Below, piece after piece: positions 56,291-64,000 of a stretch of DNA of 64,000 nucleotides. Under the pieces are notes generated by a model. That model saw only the letters and a list, made by a program, of their open reading frames with translations, was not told the origin of the DNA and did no database searches. The stretch lies in assembly GCA_963930775.1 (NCBI GenBank), contig OZ005706.1, positions 4,950,545 to 5,014,544 on the forward strand, written 5' to 3'. The DNA is from Cliona cf. orientalis. Taxonomy: Eukaryota > Porifera > Demospongiae > Clionaida > Clionaidae. The translations under genes were made by a program, and so were the position numbers. Positions within the stretch are counted from its first letter, which is position 1, and every line of letters starts with the position of its first letter.

Positions 56291-56815
56291 AAAAAAACTC
56301 ACTGCTATTCTGCCGACAAGCGTAGCAAAGGATTAAAACACATCGATGCATGCAGGAAGTATTCATCGAATCACCCAACTCTAGCCCCAGGAATCTTCAC
56401 AATCTACTGCCCACATGGAGTCTGCTGTGGTTTCAAAGTTATGGAAAAGCACGAATCACCGCGACATTCCTTCGAGATCTTTTTGTCACATTTTGAAACC
56501 CCTCCAACAACAATAATTTACGATAATTCATGCAAGCTACACCAGTATACCCTAAACCGCGAGCCAACTCACTTTAAGGACACATGTTTCTTAGTGGACA
56601 GATTCCACTGGCGTGGACATATCAGTTGCTCCAGTGGCTACTCAATGGACAAGTACGCAACGCAATCAATTGGCAGCATAAACCCCCAAGTGAATTAACA
56701 AGCTAATGCCGGTCTTCAATGGATCAAAGGACAACTTGCGTACATGAAGCCAGACAATTTTATGTTTCATGTGAAGCTCTTTCTCACCATAACATGGACA
56801 AAAAAGCTCGAGTAG
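56291..56815 (+). pseudogene. KDZ (Zisupton-like) transposase fragment
   Basis: One frame, open from 56291 to 56698 and continuing after a stop to about 56815: 'GIFTIYCPHGVCCGFKVM', 'IIYDNSCKLHQYTLNRE', 'FLVDRFHWRGHISCSSGY', 'QANAGLQWIKGQLAYMK'. 'CPHG' and 'YDN(A/S)C' followed by a His/Cys cluster are what I recognise as the Kyakuja-Dileera-Zisupton transposase core. The N-terminal part is missing and a stop interrupts 'VN*QANAG', so it is inactive. Confidence 0.7.
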
Positions 56816-57665
56816 ATTTAAGTACTTTATGTTTGTAGCATGATGATGTATCTATTTGCATACCCACACCTGTTAAATATCCACATATATTCGTATAACC
56901 TTACCTGTATCATAATTTTATTGATGATCAAAATCATCTGACTGTGGATGAATTTTAAACGTATATCAATATCATCCAAATAGTGATTATCAAAATCATC
57001 CAACTATGGATGAGTTTAAACATAAACTAATATCATCCAAATAGCTAGTGATGATCAAAATCATCCAATTGTCGGTGAATTTAAACGTACATCAATATCA
57101 TCCAAATAGTGATGATCAGAATCATCCAACTGTATATGGATGTTTATCTGTAGCCCATTTTCATCCATAATTGGATGTTATTTAATCATAAATGGGTCAT
57201 TATCATCCATATTTGGATTCGGAACATACCTCCCGTAGCAGTATGTTCAGAGCTATGGAAACTGTAGAAAGATTTGTCATTAATGGATGAAGTCTGTGTA
57301 GAGGATCGACTGAATATTGTGATTAGTTGTGCAAAGTTGCTAATAAAATGTTACTCTCAGCTTGTGCATTATGACTCATACTTATTTAACTAGAGTCTGA
57401 TTTTGTCTTCATAGCGTATCTCCTGTTCTATACTGGGCCATTGGATGATTTACAATAGCCCTTGTTCTTGTGTGTGCACTATCAATTCCTAGTTTATGTC
57501 ACTGAAATTCATGTAATATAATGTTGAAGGATTTACTGTGGAGGTGTGATCTGTTATGCTTTATATTCTAACCCTTTTCTGTGATGTTCCATTTCAATGC
57601 TAACTGCCTATCTGTTTTAGCTACATCTCTCATTTGTTTTGTTGCAAATTGTGATGTAACGTACA

Positions 57666-58504
57666 TGGTAAGGCACCATCTCAGTGCAAGTGATGCAACA
57701 TAAAAATTGTATAGATGAAAGATCATGCTACAAATATGAATGCCATTTGATACATGCATATATGTACAGTCAAATGGCTCAACAGAAAGACTACAGAATT
57801 AGTCTAAATCAACATATTATAGTCTAATGGCTCAACAGAAAGACTATACAGAATTAGTCTAAGTCAACAACACCAGTGATGTTATAATATTTGATTGCAT
57901 GCATGCTCAATTTCTTCATACAAGGATCCTATTGCATGCATGCTCGATTTCTTCATACAAGGGTCCGGGTATCGGATCCTTGTATGAAGAAAGTGAGCAT
58001 GCATGCAATCAAATATTGTAGCTAACATCACTGGTGTTGTTGATTTAGACTAATTCTGTAGTCTTTCTGTTGAGCCATTAGGCCACTGTAACTTGATTCC
58101 TTGTTTCCCGTCACCCGCCCGCATGCTTATTTTGTAGCCGCCTCAAAATTCATTATGCATTGCTACAGCAAGCCAGCTAGTCATGCTCCTTGTAAACCAC
58201 AGGATGTGGGCAAGGTTTAGTGGTTACATAATGATATTCATACATAATGAATAATGAATAATGACCGCCCGCCCGCATGCTCTCCAGGCATAGGAGAGGA
58301 CGGGAAACAAGCATTTAAGTTACGGTGGCCTTAGACTGTATGTTGACTTAGACTAATTCTGTAGTCTTTCTGTTGAGCCATTAGACTGTACATGTATCAA
58401 ATGGCATTCATATATATTTGTAGCATGATCTTTCATCAGATTCTATAATATTATAATTTTTATGTTGCATCACTTGCACTGACATCGTGTGGTGCCTTAC
58501 CATA
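57666..58504. mobile_element. Long hairpin element, copy A
   Basis: 'atggtaaggcaccat' and 'gtgcaagtgatgcaac' at the left are mirrored at 58460-58504. The arms also share 'tcaaatggctcaacagaaag' and 'caacaccagtgatgtta'. Two partial repeats of the arm occur on each side. Non-coding. Confidence 0.82.
58081..58330. mobile_element. Nested MITE with TTA duplication
   Basis: Ends GGCCACTGTAACTTGA and ...TTAAGTTACGGTGGCC; 28 of 32 terminal bases match by my count. Flanked by TTA (58078-58080 and 58331-58333). The equivalent position in the opposite arm ('gagccattagactg') is empty. A 3-bp TTA duplication is typical of PIF/Harbinger elements; the assignment is tentative. Confidence 0.78.
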
Positions 58505-58563
58505 CCAACACCATTTCTCTGCCCATGGGGTGTTTCCATGCTAATATCTGCTATCTTGGCTGG

Positions 58564-58730
58564 TACCGTAAATCGCAAATAATATTATTTCGATGTTCAA
58601 CGGACAGCATGGCTTGTGCGAAAATTAAACGCACGAAATACATACGCAATATTAACGACAATGCGGTACAGGGTCGTTTGTCCGAAAATTATTTAACGCG
58701 AAAGACACGAAATATTCGCGATTTACGGTA
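58564..58730. mobile_element. TACCGTA-ended MITE (AAATCGCG family)
   Basis: Perfect ends TACCGTAAATCGC and its mirror GCGATTTACGGTA. The interior has repeated 'acgaaata', 'gcgaaa' and 'cgaaaatta' motifs. 167 bp, non-coding. Confidence 0.82.
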
Positions 58731-58900
58731 TTGCATATTGTTATACAGTCACTCACACCAACAGGGACAAGAAGATCAGTCCATGTCTTTCACATGGACA
58801 GCCCTGCCCAGGGGAACAGGAGACATACGATTTGGGTGTGTGGACAATTATACACAAGCTGATGACCCAGTGCATGAATCTTAAGGCAATAAATACTTTA

Positions 58901-59302
58901 CCAAGAGTAAATAATAAGGAGGGAAAGAGAGTGTCGAACGCGCTATGTAAATATGTTTTCGGCAAGTAACGTGACTTGCAGCCGTGCGCACGTGACTAGC
59001 CCAAGGGGCTAAACACTTGATTTTCTTAGAACTGAGAAGAATAGAGGCGTTTTTCATGAATTTTAGCTAGATTCTTCATAAAAGCTCGTTTTATATTGTG
59101 ATCTGCTCGTGCTTTCGGTTGAAATCGCGCTCGCGTTAGCTTGCACTCGAGGCCACGCCCACAACGTACCATTTGAATCGAGCGCTCTGATTGGTCGATT
59201 TTTGAATTCCTGGCGCGTGACTTTCCGAAAACATCTTGTACGGAGTATATTATAGCGGGTTCGATAGCTACTCTCTTCCCCTCCTTATTATTTACTCTTG
59301 AT
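58901..59302. mobile_element. TIR element (CAAGAGTAAATAATAAGGAG)
   Basis: 'caagagtaaataataaggag' at the left is mirrored at 59283-59302, with further mirrored blocks 'cgaac(g/c)cgctat' and 'ttttcgg(c/a)aagt'. About 400 bp. The paralogous position in unit B (about 61805-61820) lacks it. Confidence 0.8.
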
Positions 59303-59317
59303 ATTACGTTCAAACTT

Positions 59318-59684
59318 GTTTACTTTCTGCATAGGTTTGCAATTGTGCAAGTCCAGCTCACCTACATGTATTGGGCAGACCTGTCATTACTGAAGCTGAC
59401 TCGGGAGCTGCCCAGCTCACCAGTAAGACAATACAGCATAAAATTATTACAAATTACAAAAAGTCATAACTTTTTTTACTTTTCACCACATTGACTGTCC
59501 ATCCTTCAATCGTAACTTCTATGAGGAACATGAAGAAATCACCTCTCTAACCAGACAGGAGGTCATTGAACTCAAGAAGAAGATGGGGATAAAGGTAAGA
59601 CCGAAAGTAATGTCCACGCTCCAATTATGTCATAGTGAGGTATCAGGGTATTCCCCTCCAAAGCCTTGTGTTGCATTAATTTTG
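59318..59684 (+). pseudogene. DDX42-like helicase exons, copy 1 (truncated)
   Basis: Exon-like block after 'ttctgcatag' (59334 on), then an exon encoding 'CPSFNRNFYEEHEEITSLTR' and 'QEVIELKKKMGIK' with a good GTAAGA donor at about 59597. This corresponds to the region just before the Q motif in DDX42-type DEAD-box proteins. The next exon begins 'GTATCAGGGTATTCCCCTCC' but degenerates after about 40 bp and the helicase core is absent. No clear AG acceptor precedes the second exon. Confidence 0.65.
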
Positions 59685-59869
59685 CTCACAATCCCTAGTT
59701 TATGTCACTGAAATTCAAGTAATATAATGTTGAAGGATTTACTGTGGAGGTGTGATCTATTATGCTTTATATTCTAACCCTTTTCTGTGATGTTCCATTT
59801 CAATGCTAACTGCCTATCTGTTTTAGCTACATCTCTCATTTGTTTTGTTGCAAATTGTGATATTGCATA

Positions 59870-61805
59870 GAATGTAACGTACATGGTAAGGCACCATCTC
59901 AGTGCAAGTGATGCAACATAAAAATTGTATAAATGAAAGATCATACTACAAATATGAATGCCATTTGATACATGTACAGTCAAATGGCTCAACAGAAAGA
60001 CTACAGAATTAGTCTAAGTCAACATACAGTCTAATGGCTCAACAGAAAGACTAGTACGGTGGCCCTGAAGGGTCTAATTCGTACCGCCTATGAATGACGT
60101 CCGCTATTCGATTTTTCTAAGCGATTCCTTCTAAGCGATTTATTCTATTCGATTTTATCCAGGCTAAGCGATTTCTTCTAATCGATTCCTTCTAAGCGAT
60201 TTATTCTATTCGATTTTATCCAGGCTAAGCGATTTATTCTAATCGATTCCTTCTAAGCGATTTATTCTATTCGATTTTATCCAGGCTAAGCGATTTCTTC
60301 TAAGCAATTTTCTCTAAGCAATGTAGTGACCTAAGCGATTTTCTATAAGCGATTTAGAGGCCTAAGTGATTTATCCTATGCGAAGCGATTACTAGGGTAA
60401 GCTATTAGGCCTAAGCGATTTGCAGGTTCCCAGACCCCGCCCCCAAAAGATATGGGACTACGCGTACGCAGCCACGGCTGATTCTGGATCCATGGACTGA
60501 GCTCAGTGGCATTATTTAGAAAACTCCTTGAAGCATAGCACTCGCCTTACTCCCTATTTTGAAGGGTTTGGAACCCAGGCTACTCGCCTGTCCCTGTCCC
60601 TGTATCCGGGAGTAGAGAAAATCGCTTAGGCATAGAGATTACTATGATAGACATAATCGCTTAGGCGTATTTAATAATCGCTTTTTGCGCACGCGCAGTT
60701 AGAGCGCAAAAATTCTCCGCGGTCAAGCGGTCAAGGCTATTTTTGGACTCTGGACACGTCGTGTAGATCTAATGTTATAACAGCGAAAGCTGACTGCAAT
60801 CGTCAAATACTGTTTTTGATGTTGCCATTCTCAGGAACGAGTTTTCTCGATTTGCAAGAAGTGTGAGGAGTGGACGGGCGGGGTATGGCGCTGGATCTTC
60901 TTTTCTCATGGATTTCAACTTGCTTTCACATTTAAAACTGTCGTCAAGGCTTTAGATCGTGACCACCTATAGTAATTGAGTGGGATCTACAATAGCTATA
61001 GCTACTATAAGTTTTGTTAATAGACATTGAAATGCATCGCCTAGATGGTTTATAGTTAGGCCTGAGCCTAATAATAATAATATTATGCTTTTAGTGACTT
61101 ACGTTTTGTACAGTGTTATATATGGGGCAACACGCCCACTTTTTGTGCGCACGTGATCGTGTCCAACCTCCTCGCGCCTCTGCTCTGGATATAAGCGCCT
61201 ATGGGTGTGCCCCCCCCCCCCCCCCCCCCCAAAATTGCTTAGCCTAACAGTAAAATCGCTTAGACATTCATAATCGAATAGCCTAGTAAAAATAGATTTA
61301 GAGTAAATCGCTTATCCTAACAGTAATGATAATCGAATAGCCTAGTAAAAATAGATTAGAGTAAATCACTTAGCCTAACGGTAAAATCGATTAGAGAGAA
61401 TCGCTTAGATACGATGAAATCGCTTAGCGGAGAAAATCGAATAGCGGACTGTCATTCATAGGCGGTAAGAATTAGACCCTTCAGGGCCACGGTAGACTAC
61501 AGAATTCAACAGTTAACACCATTGATGTTACAATATTTGATTGCATGCATGCTTGATTTCTTCATACCCAGATCCTTGTATGAAGAAATCAAGCATGCAT
61601 GCAATCAAATGTTGTAACATCACTGGTGTTGTTGACTTAGACTAATTCTGTAGTCTTTCTGTTGAGCCATTAGACTGTATGTTGACTAAGACTAACTCTG
61701 TAGTCTTTCTGTTGAGCCATTTGACTGTACATGTATCAAATGGAATTCATATTTGTAGCGTGATCTTTCATCCATATAATTTTTATGTTGCATCACTTGC
61801 AAGGC
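59870..61805. mobile_element. Long hairpin element, copy B, split by a 1.44-kb insertion
   Basis: Same arms as 57666-58504: 'gtaaggcaccatctcagtgc' and 'tcaaatggctcaacagaaag' at the left, mirrored at 61620-61800. The arms are separated by the element at 60054-61494. Confidence 0.8.
60054..61494. mobile_element. 1.44-kb TIR element with AAGCGATT arrays
   Basis: Ends TACGGTGGCCCTGAAGGGTC and the mirror of GACCCTTCAGGGCCACGGTA. The TIR continues through 'taattcktaccgcctatgaa' and 'ccgctattcgatt'. The flank GACTA is repeated on both sides (60049-60053, 61495-61499). The interior has tandem 'aagcgattccttctaagcga' units at 60115-60430 and inverted 'aatcgcttag' units at 61230-61440. No long frame, so it is non-autonomous. 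Confidence 0.85.
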
Positions 61806-61837
61806 AATGAATATTACGTTGTTTACTTTCTGCATAG

Positions 61838-62945
61838 GTTTGCAAGTCCGGCTCACCTATTGGGCAGACCAGCATACCAGAGTCATTACTGAAGCTGACT
61901 CGGGAGCTGCCCAGCTCACCAGTAAGACAATACAGCTGCAGCATAAAATTATTACAAAATTACAAAAAGGCCATAACTTTTACTTTTTACCACATTGACT
62001 ATCCATCCTTCAATCTAACTTCTATGAGGAACATGAAGAAATCACCTCTCTAACCAGACAGGAGGTCATTGAACTCAAGAAAAAGATGGGGATAAAGGTG
62101 AGACCGAAAATATTGTCCATGCTCCAATTATGTCATAGTGACATCATACAGGTATCAGGGTATTCCCCTCCAAAGCCTTATGTTGCATTTGCTCACTTTA
62201 GTTTTGACGATGACCTCGTGGCATTAATAAGAAAGTCAGAATTCTTCCAGCCCACGCCCATCCAGTTTCAAGCGATTCCCACGGCTCTCAGCGGCCGTGA
62301 CATTATTGGCATTGCTAAAACGGGATCCGGCAAGACTGCTGCATTTCTATGGCCTCTGTTGGTACATGCCATTGATCAGTTAGAGATCAAAGAGGAGGAT
62401 GGACCAATTGGACTCATCTGTGTCCTGATAAGAGAGCTATGTCAGCAGGTAGAGCTTGTGTGGACTGACCATTATGTGGTGGTTAATAATTATTAGAAAT
62501 TAATGTTGTTAGGAGTTCCCCATGCACTAGCCACATTAGCCATTTTTTGCTGTTCACTTTGGCTATTAGTCCTCGGACTGAAGAATAATTTCACCATTAT
62601 TTCGAACCATGCATTCTTGTTTGAGTTTTGGTGGAGCGTTCTTTGTAGTTGCACTACATGTACCTGCATGTACAGATAACTGAAATAAGGTGCATAGATT
62701 GAAGAGATAGCTGCAATGAAATGTTCTCCTTACAGATTTATCATGAAGGTAAGAAGTTTGTTTTTGCCTAGGCGTACAACCTGACGGTGACCTGTGTCTA
62801 CAGTGAAGGGAGTAAGTGGGAACACAGCAGTGAAGGAGGGATGTGAGATACTCGTGGCCATACTCGGAAGATTGATTGACCTGGTCAAGATCAAAGCAAC
62901 CAATCTTCAGAGAAATATCAGGAGCTTCATAATATGCTCGTGGAA
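61838..62945 (+). pseudogene. DDX42-like DEAD-box helicase, copy 2 (broken)
   Basis: Exons in order: 61838-61920; the 'EEHEEITSLTRQEVI' exon at 61995-62096, where one base is lost relative to copy 1 ('caatctaactt' for 'caatcgtaact'), shifting the frame; 62152-62448 with 'VSGYSPPKPYVAFAHFSF', the Q motif 'FFQPTPIQFQ', motif I 'AKTGSGKTAAF' and 'IRELCQQ'; then 62735-62945 with 'AYNLTVTCVY' and 'GRLIDLVKIKATNLQRN' in two frames. Motif Ia should read PTRELCQQ and TPGR is ILGR. The DEAD box and C-terminal RecA domain are missing. DDX42-type helicases act in splicing, but this copy is dead. Confidence 0.78.
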
Positions 62946-63297
62946 ATATAATTATTGGTAGATTTTAATATGCTTGGCTGTGTGGTGTGTTATCATAAAA
63001 ATAATTTTACTTTTTTGAAGTCGCACAGCCAAACTGCTGCTATAAAACATAAAATTTCCCATCTACATGTATATGGTATCATCAGTTCACTTGACTATTA
63101 AATTGTCAATGTATTGCGCGGTCTTCAGTACCGTTGACTACGATGCTAATAGATTAGCTCTCAACACACACTTCTTTAGCTACATAGGTTTCTGATGCTC
63201 AAGAGCACATGGCATGACATCATCCATATTGCATCATACACATTACATAATATAACTATACTCCATATATGGAGATGCACAAATCACATAATACTAC
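62946..63297 (-). other. Probable LTR of the gypsy-like element plus unassigned flank
   Basis: On the minus strand, 'agaagggga' (a polypurine tract at about 63299-63308) is followed by TGTAGTATTATGTG at 63298, the expected start of a 3' LTR. I cannot place its other end; the 5' LTR is outside the window, so length and target duplication are unknown. No gene seen. Confidence 0.4.
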
Positions 63298-64000
63298 ATC
63301 TCCCCTTCTGGGAAATCAAAGAGTTCAAAACTCCCCACCTTGGGTCAAAGCGCTCTAGCGGGCGCGACACTCGACTACTTCGACGTACTGGTGGATTTCC
63401 ACTATTTTGGTCTGGTTCTGTTTCGTTTGTTTCCAGTTCCCCATCGCCTGGACCTTCCGGGACTCGTATGAGGTTTCTCCTGTTCCAGCGCAATGTACCT
63501 CCAGGAGTAGAGACATTGTAAGAGCGTGGTGCTACTTCCTCTTCTACCACCGCTTCTGTCTCACGGTCAGGCATCCATACTAGATCTCCAGGCATCAACT
63601 GGGTTACCGTGGTGTCTGTCCAAGTGTTTCTTTTGATCGTCTTTGAGTTGTTTTTCTCTCGCTTTTAGAGCTACCATATCTGGGACTTGGGGGTCCGCTG
63701 TTCTCGAGTGATAGGAATGACTGTTCGTACTTTTCGGTTCATGAGTAGTTCTGATGGACTATATCCATTCTGTAAGGGAGTTGATCGATATGAGAGAAGT
63801 GCAAGATATGGATCTTTCTCTTTCTTCAGCAGGTTTTTCACTGTACCTACTGCACGCTCAGCTTCACCATTCCCTTGTGGATGGTAAGGGCTGCTGGTTA
63901 CATGTTTAAAGTGGTACTCCTTTGCAAAGTGAGCGTACGATTCCGCACTGAATTGTGGACCATTATCTGATAACACCAACTCCGGGATTCCGTGTCTCGC
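63284..64000 (-). mobile_element. Ty3/gypsy-like integrase 3' part, runs off the window
   Basis: Minus-strand frames: 63979-63671 with 'LSDNGPQFSAESY', 'YHPQGNGEAERAVG', the second catalytic Asp region and downstream Glu of a retroviral-type integrase core; then 63598-63284 with 'PGDLVWMPD', 'GTLRWNRRNLI', the integrase C-terminal domain of gypsy-type elements. The two frames differ, so at least one frameshift is present between 63600 and 63670. Upstream pol lies beyond position 64000. Confidence 0.85.

Larger units (their letters stand above)
54466..57234 (+). mobile_element. KDZ-like DNA transposon with long inverted subterminal arrays
   Basis: The outer ends 'aggtatagtccgactccaaa' and the mirror of 'tttggattcggaacatacct' form an imperfect TIR. 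Inside each lies an array (54480-54990 and 56930-57230) of about 62-bp units built from CATCCA...TGGATGA pairs, in opposite orientation on the two sides. Between them are a transposase fragment of the Kyakuja-Dileera-Zisupton type (56291-56815), an inserted LINE tail (55766-56164) and unassigned sequence. A target duplication is not evident. Confidence 0.72.
57480..62100 (+). repeat. Tandem segmental duplication carrying hairpin plus helicase exons
   Basis: Unit A 57480-59689 and unit B 59690-62100 start with the same 'ctagtttatgtcactgaaattca', continue through the same hairpin arms and end with the same DDX42-like exons. Later insertions differ: 58081-58330, 58564-58730 and 58901-59302 in A; 60054-61494 in B. 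Confidence 0.8.

Noticed and set aside
60054..61494. Grouping this element with the TACCGTA MITEs
   Set aside because: Its ends read TACGGTGGCC / TACCGTGGCC and differ after five bases; flanks suggest a 5-bp duplication.

Overview
This is a eukaryotic, AT-rich, repeat-dense window, best read as an early-branching animal and most likely a demosponge. The pointers are an intronless class C (GABA-B-like) receptor, a class A GPCR, a NIDO-domain secreted protein, conserved animal housekeeping genes with GT-AG introns (NOP16-like, DDX42-like), a multi-pass receptor family with a Cys-rich ectodomain of a kind I associate with sponge genomes, and a great variety of short hairpin transposons. The phylum is an inference.

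Left third (1-19 kb): a GABA-B-like receptor (936-3233) precedes a three-unit tandem array of a gene for a secreted-N-terminus, multi-pass membrane protein. Units lie at about 4.5-9.2, 9.8-14.6 and 14.6-19 kb. Each has the same TATA box and 5' leader. Unit 3 is intact (15634-17484). Unit 2 is whole except for a 793-bp transposon that splits it. Unit 1 is broken by a 10-bp deletion and by an in-place inversion of about 207 bp. Units 1 and 2 also carry a decayed internal gene fragment downstream. Because the units are paralogous, they give empty sites that resolve two transposon insertions exactly (TA and TTAA duplications).

Middle (19-45 kb): an intronless NmrA-type NAD(P)-binding protein, a 1.2-kb palindrome, a three-exon NIDO-domain secreted protein, and a five-exon NOP16-like nucleolar protein on the minus strand. 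The NOP16-like gene spans 14 kb because two introns of 5.4 and 7.1 kb are filled with repeats. Its start codon is about 200 bp from that of a divergently transcribed class A GPCR (39300-40388), so the two probably share a promoter region. From 40.4 to 45.6 kb I see only repeats.

Right third (45-64 kb): a decayed non-LTR retrotransposon; a two-exon secreted sphingomyelinase D/phospholipase D-like gene (minus strand, 50302-54020) whose intron holds a frameshifted Crypton-type tyrosine recombinase; a KDZ-like DNA transposon bounded by inverted arrays of about 62-bp units; a tandem segmental duplication carrying two broken copies of DDX42-like helicase exons with nested hairpin elements; and the 3' part of a Ty3/gypsy-like element running off the right edge.

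The strongest theme is the non-autonomous DNA elements. At least five with unrelated interiors share the terminal motif TACCGTA, several iterate a private short motif internally, and two CAG...CTG elements have 5-bp target duplications.
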